Source: Spirochaetales bacterium
Lineage (GTDB): Bacteria > Spirochaetota > Spirochaetia > DTKZ01
Reading direction: 5' to 3'
DNA: 12,374 nucleotides
Assembly: GCA_031280945.1 (NCBI GenBank)
Contig: JAITGB010000164.1
Coordinates: 1-12,374 of the forward strand
In this document: in pieces, positions 1-6,072 of the stretch
How positions within the stretch are numbered: position 1 is the stretch's first letter
Layout of the letters: each line of letters starts with the position of its first letter
Translations under genes and position numbers: made by a program
The notes under the pieces: model-generated
What the model saw: the letters and a program-made list of their open reading frames with translations, nothing else
What the model was told of the DNA's origin: nothing
Databases searched by the model: none

Positions 1-278
1 CTTGAAACATTTCTTGCAGGGCTTCCCACCGTATCTTTTGCCGCGCTTTACTAAACGCCTGCTGACTCATCGGCATAGCCTCTTTGCCCGCCCGGTGGAA
101 AAACCGTTCCAGAGCGTTCTGCGTACTCTCCTTTACCATGCCCAGCATGAAATACAGCAGTTCCTCAAATGCCATTTTCCGTTTCCGCGTGAAATCCTGT
201 TCCCGTTTCTTGGCCCGCCGCTCATAACTTGCGCGGCGTATCAAACGTATCACCGCTTCTATACCGTTTTTTTTCCAT
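1..278 (-). pseudogene. IS4-like transposase, N-terminal part, frame broken at the start
   Basis: Read on the minus strand, about 90 codons without a stop run to the left edge. The peptide includes FTRKRKMAFEELLYFMLG and MSQQAFSKARQKI, which resemble the N-terminal domain of IS4-family transposases (cut-and-paste DNA transposition). The catalytic DDE part would lie beyond the window. The natural start is an ATG at 278-276 with a good ribosome binding site GGAGGG at 290-285. It is followed by G and eight A (T8 at 267-274 on the plus strand), so translation from that ATG stops after 18 codons. The transposase frame is reached only if one A is skipped. The frame has no ATG of its own before codon 30 or so; a GTG start is possible but has no obvious ribosome binding site. 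Either the copy is mutated or slippage on A8 restores the frame. Family assignment is from remembered motifs. Confidence 0.65.
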
Positions 279-344
279 CTTATTCCCTCCCTCTTTCCAG
301 TATATCATGCTTTCCTACTCACAACAGCGCTTAAGTTGTTGACA
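1..344 (-). mobile_element. Left-truncated insertion sequence; outer end near 344
   Basis: The transposase fragment and its leader imply an insertion sequence whose promoter-side end lies in this window. The most likely boundary is close to 344, just before a run of 13 G, because the sequence changes there from the transposase leader to AT-rich spacer. A short inverted pair CAACA / TGTTG lies just inside this end (around 323-341). The other end is outside the window, so terminal inverted repeats and target duplication cannot be compared, and the exact boundary is a guess. Confidence 0.35.
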
Positions 345-357
345 GGGGGGGGGGGGG
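345..357. repeat. G13 homopolymer tract
   Basis: Thirteen consecutive G on the plus strand directly at the presumed outer end of the insertion sequence. It lies 67 bases upstream of the transposase start, on the promoter side. Tracts this long are prone to slipped-strand length change. It may be part of the element's end, its insertion target, or unrelated; the length may also be a sequencing approximation. Confidence 0.9.
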
Positions 358-625
358 TAAATGCTTATGCCATAAGGATTTATTCGCATTTTTTGCGTAT
401 GGTTCATGCCTTCCCCCTTTACATAAAGAGTTACGTTTTTATGTATAGCATAAAGGGTTTATATGCGCAAGGCCTTTACATAAAGCACCAAAATTAAATT
501 TTTCTACTCTATGCATATAGTAAAGTTTCAGTATTTTACTTTTTAACTCGTTATTTCTCTTTCCGCCAGCGCCTCATCGCCTTTTATGCAAGCACTACTT
601 CTTAATAATACTTTACACAATTTTT
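358..625. other. AT-rich spacer with twice-repeated CTTTACATAAAG
   Basis: No credible coding frame is seen on either strand in this gap between the insertion sequence and the toxin gene. It contains two exact copies of the 12-mer CTTTACATAAAG, at 417-428 and 474-485, 57 bases apart start to start. Each has dyad symmetry (CTTTA / TAAAG around a CA centre). Related TTTAC or GTAAA words recur, for example GTAAA at 520-524 with TTTAC at 535-539. They could be protein binding sites or debris of a mobile element; nothing in the sequence decides this. Confidence 0.5.
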
Positions 626-658
626 GGCAACCGCACATAACGTTATGCGCAGTTGGCC
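626..658. repeat. Imperfect inverted repeat around CATAACGTTATG
   Basis: The centre, 636-647, is a perfect 12-base palindrome CATAACGTTATG. Pairing continues outward through GC/GC at 633-634 with 649-650, then GGCAAC (626-631) with GTTGGCC (652-658, one bulged base), with two mismatches between. It starts 7 bases beyond the toxin stop codon. There is no T run on the proper side on either strand, so it is not a standard terminator. The AAC/GTT cores recall integron attC boxes, but there is no spacer between them, so it is at most a remnant. Confidence 0.6.
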
Positions 659-664
659 GGCGCT

Positions 665-928
665 TTATTTCTTCTTTCTTTCCCTAATCCAAATTATATT
701 TATTTTTATAGGTGATACTTTTGTATCTTCCAGCAGTTTTAAAGCTGCTCTCTCACTATATCTCTGGTAAATATAATAGTAAACTTCAAGAAAATTTACT
801 TTATGCATTACAATTTTTATTTCTTCGTCTGCTGCTTTTTGCAACAAATCTTTTACAACATCTGCCCCATTTTCATTGGATAACAACGCTATTAACGAAC
901 AAGCATCGAAAACAAATACATTGTTCAT
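665..928 (-). CDS. PIN-domain (VapC-like) toxin, truncated at the C terminus
   Basis: The 87-residue product starts VFDACSLIALLSNENGADVV and continues with KVNFLEVYY. These are the first two acidic motifs of PIN-domain ribonucleases: Asp8 in FDACSLIA and Glu48 in NFLEVYY. VapC-type toxins usually have about 125-140 residues and carry further acidic residues in the second half. Here the frame ends soon after KVSPIKI with a basic tail WIRERKKK. The next sequence in the other frames shows no continuation of the domain, so the 3' half appears lost rather than frame-shifted. The ATG overlaps the antitoxin stop as ATGA (925-928), which indicates translational coupling. In an intact form it would cleave RNA; this copy is probably inactive. 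Its low GC relative to the core genes suggests acquisition by transfer. Confidence 0.75.
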   Translation of the reverse strand: MNNVFVFDACSLIALLSNENGADVVKDLLQKAADEEIKIVMHKVNFLEVYYYIYQRYSERAALKLLEDTKVSPIKINIIWIRERKKK

Positions 929-1140
929 ATTTCAAGTTTCTTTTCGCGCTGTTTTTCTTCCAAAAAATCATCTACAGATATTTTCCCGTCTGAAAACATT
1001 CCAATCAAACGGTCAAAGCGAGGTTTCTCTTCGGAAAAAGGCGTTAAAGTTATAGTTCCATTTTCTTCATAAACCCTTACTTTCCTTGTAGGAATTCTTG
1101 AAAAAACAGTTTCCGGCAGTCTTTGAATATCTAAAACCAT
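925..1140 (-). CDS. Antitoxin of the PIN toxin pair
   Basis: The 71-residue protein lies directly upstream of and overlaps the PIN toxin by four bases, the usual antitoxin-first order of vapBC-type operons. The N-terminal part (about residues 10-35, including SRIPTRKVRV and NGTITLTPF) looks beta-rich, as in small DNA-binding antitoxins. The C-terminal part (GMFSDGKISVDDFLEEKQREKKLEI) is charged and helical, as expected of a toxin-wrapping tail. It would bind the toxin and autoregulate the operon. The ATG is 17 bases from the AAGGAG at 1163-1158, which is long; an in-frame ATT at 1152-1150 has better spacing but is a rare start codon. No firm family assignment is made, and AbrB-like or other folds are possible. 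Confidence 0.7.
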   Translation of the reverse strand: MVLDIQRLPETVFSRIPTRKVRVYEENGTITLTPFSEEKPRFDRLIGMFSDGKISVDDFLEEKQREKKLEI

Positions 1141-1169
1141 TTCTTCTATAATATTATCTCCTTATTTTT

Positions 1170-1198
1170 ATAATAAATCTGATGCGGATTCTTGTCAA
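1170..1198 (-). promoter_or_regulatory. Sigma-70 promoter of the toxin-antitoxin operon
   Basis: On the minus strand a perfect -35 TTGACA (1198-1193) is followed after 17 bases by TATTAT (1175-1170), one mismatch from TATAAT. Transcription would begin near 1163, close upstream of or within AAGGAG (1163-1158), giving a leader of about 23 bases before the antitoxin ATG at 1140. Confidence 0.75.
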
Positions 1199-1337
1199 GA
1201 ACAATTTTTTACCTTATTTGTATGATTTTCTATATAATTTTGTCTCTCCGTTTATTTTCAATAAATTCAATAAAAATTAATTTTTGATTTTTTAATTCTT
1301 TCTATAGCCGCCCTGCCAATGGGCCGTGAGTCCGCGC

Positions 1338-1485
1338 GGGATTTTGCTCCCGCAAAATCCCGGCAATGCGCAAGGGACTGGCCGCAATCCTTACGGATTG
1401 CTGCTCGTCCATGCAGCCTGGATAGAAGCGGAAATCCCGCAGGAGCGACAACGGAGCGACGAGGAATTGGAGCGGATAGCGCCCC
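1338..1485 (+). repeat. Mosaic hairpin repeat, copy C (main part)
   Basis: The stretch 1199-1666 has no convincing gene, but it holds a structured repeat. It begins with a perfect 10-bp hairpin (GGGATTTTGC 1338-1347, GCAAAATCCC 1352-1361). Then comes GCGCAAGGGA (1368-1377), a 7-bp hairpin (GCAATCC 1384-1390, GGATTGC 1395-1401), a block at 1420-1442, an 18-base variable segment, and GAGGAATTGGAGCGGATAGC (1461-1480). The blocks at 1420-1442 and 1461-1480 recur exactly, in reverse orientation, in the copy at 10426-10555. There too they are 18 bases apart, but with different bases between. One frame stays open across the copy and reads AQG ... WIEAEIPQ ... EELERIA. Confidence 0.8.
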
Positions 1486-1576
1486 CCTCAAAAACGCGGG
1501 TTAGGGCCACAGCCACGTAGTGCTGGTATGACGCACTTAGCCTGATTTTGCGTATAGTTACAAGCCGCGTTTTATC

Positions 1577-1641
1577 GGGCTATGGGTTTTTTGCCTTGCG
1601 GATTTTGCGGAGCAAAATCGCGCTGGGCAAAAAATGCGCCC
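1577..1641. repeat. Nested hairpin downstream of the response regulator gene
   Basis: The inner stem is GATTTTGC (1601-1608) with GCAAAATC (1612-1619) and a 3-base loop. The outer stem is TTTTTTGCC (1587-1595) with GGCAAAAAA (1626-1634), and a further GGGC (1577-1580) pairs with GCCC (1638-1641). It lies 26 bases beyond the stop of the atoC-like gene on the minus strand and may end or stabilise the operon transcript. However, the T tract is on the 5' side of the stem and the A tract on the 3' side on both strands, the reverse of an intrinsic terminator. The TTTTTTGCC / GGCAAAAAA arms match part of the repeat copy at 10432-10456. Confidence 0.7.
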
Positions 1642-1666
1642 ATATCCTGCTCCCGCAAACCCTCTA

Positions 1667-3037
1667 TCACGAATACGCTGCGCCGTCCCCGTCTTCCAGA
1701 CCGTACTCTTTTAACTTTCTGTGCAGGGTCTTTCTGCCTATGCCCAAAACTTCGGCGGCGCGGGACTTGTTCCCCCGAAAATGCGCCAGGGTTCCCCGGA
1801 TAATTTCTTTCTCGGCGGCGGCGATGCTCGTGCCCAGAGTGATGCGCAGAAAGTTATCCTCGGCCCCGCTGTACACCGAGGGGGGGAGGTCTTCGGGCGT
1901 AATCGCGGAACCTTTGCACAGGACAACCGCGCTTTCCATGCAGTTACGCAGCTCGCGGATATTCCCCGGCCAGGAATAGGCGTACAGGGCGGAAAGCACT
2001 TTGGGTTCAATGCCCCGGATTTCTTTGCCGTTCTCCTCCGCGAACTCTTTAAGAAAGGCCGCGGCTAAGAGGGGAATGTCTTCCTTGCGTTCCCGCAAGG
2101 GGGGCATGTGGATATTCACGACATTGAGGCGGTAAAAAAGGTCTTCGCGGAAACTGCCTTCGGCGATTTCTTTTTTCAAATCCCTGTTCGTGGCCGCCAC
2201 AACCCGCACATCAACTTCTACGGTTTCTTCCCCGCCGACCCGCTCAAACTTTTTGTCCTGAAGAACGCGCAGGATTTTTACCTGAACCGCGGGATTGATT
2301 TCGCCTATTTCGTCGAGAAAAATCGTGCCCAGGTGCGCAAGTTCAAAGCGGCCCCGTTTGCGCGCCAGGGCTCCGGTAAAGGCTCCTTTCTCGTGGCCGA
2401 AGAGTTCGCTCTCAAGGAGGGATTCGGAGAGGGCCGCGCAGTGTACTTTTATAAAGGCTTTCTCCCTGCGGCCCGACAGGTTGTGTATGGCGTCCGCTAC
2501 GAGCTCTTTTCCCGTACCGCTTTCGCCTGTAATAAGAACAGCCGCCCGCGTGGGGGCAACCTGCTCGACAACAGTAAAAATGCGCCGCAGCTCAGGGCTC
2601 GCGCCGATAATGTTGCTAAACCCCCTTTTTTTGTTCAGTTCCTCCTGCATGGCCCTGTACTGAAGAACAAGGTCGCGGTTTGCGAGGGCCCTTTTTACCA
2701 GAAGCGAAAGGTGGTCGAGGTTGACGGGCTTGGTGAGAAAATCATAGGCCCCCGCGTGCATGGCGTCCACGGCGGTTTCAATCGTTCCGTGGCCCGTCAA
2801 AATTATAACGGGAAGCGCGGGCTCTTCGGCCACGACGCGGCGCAGAACCTCCTCGCCGGAGAGGACGGGCATTTTCAGGTCAGTAATAACGAGGTCAATC
2901 TCCTCTTCCGCGAAAACGCGCAGGGCCTCCTCTCCGTCCGCGGCAAGAAAAATCCTGTAGCCCTCCATTTCAAGGGCCTGGGCCAGCCCTTCGCGGATAT
3001 TTTTTTCATCGTCAACAACCAGAATATGGAATTTCAT
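1667..3037 (-). CDS. atoC: NtrC-family sigma-54-dependent response regulator (AtoC-like)
   Basis: The 456-residue protein has three domains. The receiver spans about 1-120, with phospho-acceptor Asp53 in TDLKMP, acidic pair Asp9-Asp10, and Lys103 in TKP. The AAA+ domain spans about 140-370, with Walker A GESGTGKE (171-178), the sigma-54 contact loop GAFTGA (218-223) and Walker B LDEIGEI (241-247). A Fis-type helix-turn-helix ends the protein (NKSRAAEVLGIGRKTLHRKL). It would activate sigma-54 RNA polymerase when phosphorylated, presumably by the kinase encoded just upstream. The ATG at 3037 is preferred over an upstream in-frame start because GGGAG lies six bases before it and it overlaps the kinase stop as ATGA. 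The gene name follows treponeme annotation habit; the regulon is unknown and no -24/-12 promoter was seen in this window. Confidence 0.95.
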   Translation of the reverse strand: MKFHILVVDDEKNIREGLAQALEMEGYRIFLAADGEEALRVFAEEEIDLVITDLKMPVLSGEEVLRRVVAEEPALPVIILTGHGTIETAVDAMHAGAYDFLTKPVNLDHLSLLVKRALANRDLVLQYRAMQEELNKKRGFSNIIGASPELRRIFTVVEQVAPTRAAVLITGESGTGKELVADAIHNLSGRREKAFIKVHCAALSESLLESELFGHEKGAFTGALARKRGRFELAHLGTIFLDEIGEINPAVQVKILRVLQDKKFERVGGEETVEVDVRVVAATNRDLKKEIAEGSFREDLFYRLNVVNIHMPPLRERKEDIPLLAAAFLKEFAEENGKEIRGIEPKVLSALYAYSWPGNIRELRNCMESAVVLCKGSAITPEDLPPSVYSGAEDNFLRITLGTSIAAAEKEIIRGTLAHFRGNKSRAAEVLGIGRKTLHRKLKEYGLEDGDGAAYS

Positions 3038-4212
3038 TCTCCGCTCCCTTCGCCCTCCGCATAGGCCAAAAGCCGTCTCTCTCCCCGGGGAACAGGAAAA
3101 CTGATTGTAAAACACGCTCCCTGCCCGGGCTGGGAATCAACGGAAATCTCCGCCTTGTGTTCCTTGACGATTTTATACACATTGGTAAGCCCCAAACCGG
3201 AACCAAAATCCCGCGTCGTAAAATACGGCTCAAAAATCTTCCCCATATTCTCCGGCGTGATGCCTACCCCTGTATCGGCTATACTCAAGTTTACCGCTTC
3301 GCCCTTCCTCGCCGTACTCACCGTCAGGGTTCCGCCCTGGGGCATGGCAACAATAGCGTTCTGGATGATATTAAGAACAGCCTCCTTAATGGCCTTCTCG
3401 TCTAAAAGAACCCCCGGAACCCCCTCCCCCAATTTTTCCTCAAGGGAAACCCGGGCCTCGGAAAGCTCCACCTGAACAAAATCGAGTATTCCCCGAATCA
3501 CGGCGTTCAAATCACTGGGCTGGGGCTTTATATTCATGGGCCGCACCGCGAAAAGAAAATCCACCACGATTTTGTTGAGCCTCTCAAGCTCCTCGGTAAC
3601 AACATTAAGGTTTTTCAGAATAAGGGCCGGCTCAATACTGTCTCTGCCTTGCAGGGCCTTCTTCATAAGCTGAATGTGAATCCCAATCGCCCCCAGAGGA
3701 TTCTTGATTTCGTGAGCAACGCCCGCAGTCATCGTCGTAAGGGCAGCAAGACTCTCCGCCCTGCGAAGACGCGCCTCCTGAGACCTCGCCTGCGTAACGT
3801 CCGTCATAAAAAAAAGGTCGCCTAAGACCCTCCCCTTGTACGCCAAAGGAATAATTGTGCAGGAAAGAATGCGCAGCTCCCCCCCAACCTCCAGATGAAA
3901 CTCCTTGTTCAGGGCCGCCTCGTGGTTCTCAACGCTCGACCTCGCGTGGGCCGCGAGGTCCTTGTCCTCAATCACAGTCCACACCTTGTGGCCGTGCAGG
4001 GTACGAAAACGCGACACGAGAAACTTCCGCGCCGCGCGGTTATACAAAGTGATGCGGTGCTGAAGGTCCGTCACAATAAGACTATCGGGAGTGGATTCAA
4101 TAAGGGCCTCAAAACGCTCATTCTCGTGCGCAAGGTCATAGATAATCGTATGAATCTGCTGCTGGTCAAGTTTTTCCAGCTTATCAAGAGTCCGGCGGAT
4201 AAAGTCGCGCAT
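3034..4212 (-). CDS. atoS: Cytoplasmic PAS sensor histidine kinase (AtoS-like)
   Basis: The 392-residue protein has a PAS domain at about 31-140 (IESTPDSLIVTD near its start). A HisKA domain follows with the phospho-acceptor His167 in TAGVAHEIKNPLGAI. The HATPase domain shows the N box NIIQNAIVAMP, G1 DTGVGI, F box FEPYFTT and G2 GSGLGL. No transmembrane segment is visible, so it probably senses a cytoplasmic signal through the PAS domain; the ligand cannot be told. It should phosphorylate the NtrC-type regulator encoded directly downstream. The start at 4212 is chosen over an in-frame ATG at 4233: it has GGGAGG five bases upstream and forms a TGATG junction with the delta'-like gene, giving translational coupling. 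Confidence 0.95.
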   Translation of the reverse strand: MRDFIRRTLDKLEKLDQQQIHTIIYDLAHENERFEALIESTPDSLIVTDLQHRITLYNRAARKFLVSRFRTLHGHKVWTVIEDKDLAAHARSSVENHEAALNKEFHLEVGGELRILSCTIIPLAYKGRVLGDLFFMTDVTQARSQEARLRRAESLAALTTMTAGVAHEIKNPLGAIGIHIQLMKKALQGRDSIEPALILKNLNVVTEELERLNKIVVDFLFAVRPMNIKPQPSDLNAVIRGILDFVQVELSEARVSLEEKLGEGVPGVLLDEKAIKEAVLNIIQNAIVAMPQGGTLTVSTARKGEAVNLSIADTGVGITPENMGKIFEPYFTTRDFGSGLGLTNVYKIVKEHKAEISVDSQPGQGACFTISFPVPRGERRLLAYAEGEGSGE

Positions 4213-5423
4213 CAGGGCCTCCCGAAAACACAATACAGCCTCTGCGCAAGAAGCGAAGGAGCCATATTCAGTACATCGAGGGACTCAAGGCTCCTCCTCA
4301 AAAGCGAAGTCCATTCCTCCAGCTTTTCAAGAGGCACAGATGCCAGGCTTGGAGGAAGATGCCCCCCCTCAGGAGAACTCCCCAAAATCCTCCGAAAAAC
4401 ATCAAAAAGCTCATACAGAAAAAAACGGAATTTCCTCCTGTCCTGAAACCAGTCCCCATGTTCCTGCACAATAGAGGGAAAAGCCTCAGGAGGAGAAGTT
4501 CTCGCCGCCATAAGAAAACGCAAGGCAGCCGCGCGAAGAGCATCCGGCGCCGCATCCTGAAAATCCCGAAAAAAATCCTTCAGAGGCACAGAAGGCTCCT
4601 CCTCGCGGAAAATCTTCGTCAGAACATTCCGCTGTGCAGCCTCCCCGCGCACAGCAAACTGATACGTCCTCACGCGCGAGAGAATAGTCGGCAGAATCGC
4701 CGCCCGGCGCGAAGTTGTCAGGATAAAAGTAACGCGGCCCGGCGGCTCCTCCAGAATTTTAAGAAGAGCGTTCCGCGAACCCTCAAGCATCCTGTCCGCG
4801 TTTTCCATAATAATAACCTTTGCGGCCCCCCCCGCCCCAACATGAGCCCAGGCCGAAAGCCTGCGAATCAGCTTAATCGGAATCGAATCAAGCGAGGCGC
4901 CCTCCGTAATTTTCGCCACAGCCCCCAGAACACCCTCGATAAACTTATCCCGCTTCTCCGGCGGCGGCCCCTCCCTCTCCGGCGAAAGCTCCTGGAGAGC
5001 CTCCTCCGCAGCCACGAGAGACGGCATAATTTTGTGAAGCCGCGCCTCCTCCCCCTCCCACAAATGCGCATCAAAACGGCGCAGGAGCTTGCGCACAGAA
5101 CGGATAAAAAGAAACCGCCCCGGCACACTCCAGGCCCTTCGCAAAGTATTCGCGCAGGCAAGAGCCTCCTCGTAAAAATACCGCCCCCCCGCAAACGCCG
5201 TATAGGGATGCGCAAGAAGCCTGTGAGCCGCGCACGAACGGCACTCGCACCTCCAGTCCGCCCCCCCCTCGCAGCCCAGCCCCCGCGCCAGTTCCAGCGC
5301 CGCCGACAGCTTCCCCGAAAAATCCGGCCCCGCGAACAGCATCGCCGCCGGCAGCCTCCCCGCCCGCCAGTCCTCCCTGAGAAGAGAAACAACCTCGTCC
5401 TGACAAATTATATTCTCAAACAT
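4212..5423 (-). CDS. holB: DNA polymerase III delta'-like clamp-loader subunit
   Basis: The 403-residue protein has the layout of the bacterial clamp-loader delta' subunit. It begins with MFENIICQDEVVSLL. A P-loop-like GPDFSGKL follows at 32-39, then cysteines at 51, 59, 61 and 64 that could bind zinc, the segment ENADRML (207-213), and the highly conserved NALLKILEEPP (218-228). The arginine-finger region reads LSRV at 248-251 instead of the usual SRC. The P-loop ends in Leu where Thr or Ser is expected, so ATP hydrolysis here is unlikely, in line with delta' being a non-catalytic subunit. An unusual charged insert of about 80 residues (roughly 100-180) separates the zinc region from the ENADRML segment. 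It would help load the beta clamp. Its 3' end overlaps the kinase start by one base; its 5' end is 160 bases from cvpA. Confidence 0.85.
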   Translation of the reverse strand: MFENIICQDEVVSLLREDWRAGRLPAAMLFAGPDFSGKLSAALELARGLGCEGGADWRCECRSCAAHRLLAHPYTAFAGGRYFYEEALACANTLRRAWSVPGRFLFIRSVRKLLRRFDAHLWEGEEARLHKIMPSLVAAEEALQELSPEREGPPPEKRDKFIEGVLGAVAKITEGASLDSIPIKLIRRLSAWAHVGAGGAAKVIIMENADRMLEGSRNALLKILEEPPGRVTFILTTSRRAAILPTILSRVRTYQFAVRGEAAQRNVLTKIFREEEPSVPLKDFFRDFQDAAPDALRAAALRFLMAARTSPPEAFPSIVQEHGDWFQDRRKFRFFLYELFDVFRRILGSSPEGGHLPPSLASVPLEKLEEWTSLLRRSLESLDVLNMAPSLLAQRLYCVFGRP

Positions 5424-5478
5424 ATCCGTATCTTACTCAAAACAGTAACTCCCGCGAAATCAGCCCCGGAATTCTCTG

Positions 5479-5575
5479 GGCGCCTTTTTTCGGGCAGACC
5501 CGAAAAAACCGGGCTTTGCGGGGCTTCGGCCCCGCCTGCGGCGTGGCTGCTTCGCACCCCTCCAATCCCTTGCGC
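5479..5575 (-). repeat. Mosaic hairpin repeat, copy B, inside the murG operon
   Basis: This fills most of the only sizeable gap in the operon, between cvpA and the holB-like gene. It contains a 10-bp hairpin (TTTTTTCGGG 5485-5494, CCCGAAAAAA 5499-5508). A very stable 7-bp hairpin follows, with a TTCG loop closed by C-G (GCGGGGC 5518-5524, GCCCCGC 5529-5535). End blocks shared with copy A are GGCGCC with a T6 run (5479-5490), an A6 run with CCGGGCT (5503-5515), and ATCCCTTGCGC (5565-5575). In minus-strand orientation the frame AQGIGG ... EKRRPEN is open. It could affect transcript processing or expression balance between the upstream and downstream genes. Confidence 0.8.
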
Positions 5576-5583
5576 GTCCGGTA

Positions 5584-6072
5584 CTATATACCCGCAACCC
5601 GCACAACAGAAACAATAAAAGGCATAAGAAAATCCGCCGTAAGGCTCCCCCCCAGAACCCCCTCCACATCAAAAAGAGGCTGAATACGCATAACAACAAT
5701 CACCGCCCCCGTAAGAATAACCCCCTCGGCACAACCCAGAACAAACCCCAGAGCCTTGTCCAAATTCTCAAGACTGATTTTTTCCACAATCCCGCGCAAA
5801 GCTTTTTCCAGAATTTTCATAACAACGTACACGAAAAGAAAAATACCAAAAAACGCGATAACCTGCCCCCAGCCCTGAACAGAAAGAGCCTCCTCCACGC
5901 GGGGCCCAAGCCGGGCCGAAAAAAGAACCGCCGCCGCGATGCCCGCGCCCACACCCCCAACCGAAAAAAGCTCCGCAAGAGCCCCCCGGAAAAGCCCCCG
6001 CAGAGCCATAAAAAGCACAAGAGCCGCGAAAACACCATCAAGATAATTCCAGTTACCAGCATCAAGACTCAA
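5584..6072 (-). CDS. cvpA: CvpA-family membrane protein
   Basis: A TTG at 6072 gives a 162-residue protein with about four hydrophobic membrane segments: near the start (DGVFAALVLFMALRGLFRGAL), then VGGVGAGIAAAVLF, VIAFFGIFLFVYVVMKIL and a late ALGFVLGCAEGVILTGAVIVVM. The GLFRGALAELFSVGG region and the NLDKALGFVLGCAEG segment are typical of the CvpA family, whose members are inner-membrane proteins linked to colicin V export and envelope stress; their exact role is poorly known. The TTG is preferred because a G6 run (6087-6082) lies nine bases upstream as a possible ribosome binding site, while an upstream in-frame start would overlap murG by about 90 bases. With this start the overlap with murG is 11 bases. 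Confidence 0.8.
   Translation of the reverse strand: MSLDAGNWNYLDGVFAALVLFMALRGLFRGALAELFSVGGVGAGIAAAVLFSARLGPRVEEALSVQGWGQVIAFFGIFLFVYVVMKILEKALRGIVEKISLENLDKALGFVLGCAEGVILTGAVIVVMRIQPLFDVEGVLGGSLTADFLMPFIVSVVRVAGI

Noticed and set aside
2..334. Plus-strand open frame of 110 codons at the left edge
   Set aside because: The opposite strand gives an IS4-like transposase with recognisable motifs, so this is antisense.
626..658. Functional integron attC site
   Set aside because: The AAC and GTT cores are directly abutted, with no room for the L boxes and variable loop of a real attC; kept only as a possible remnant.
1319..1520. Two short plus-strand open frames over repeat copy C
   Set aside because: They consist of repeat sequence and lack ribosome binding sites; I treat the open frame as a property of the repeat, not as a gene.
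1577..1641. Classic Rho-independent terminator for the response regulator operon
   Set aside because: The stem is good, but the T and A tracts are on the wrong sides for either strand.
2108..3064. Plus-strand open frame of over 300 codons opposite the response regulator gene
   Set aside because: No recognisable domain; the minus strand encodes a complete NtrC-type protein across the same bases.
4359..5618. Long plus-strand open frame of over 400 codons opposite the holB-like gene
   Set aside because: Extremely rich in Arg, Pro and Lys with no domain; it is the antisense shadow of a well-supported gene on a G-rich strand.
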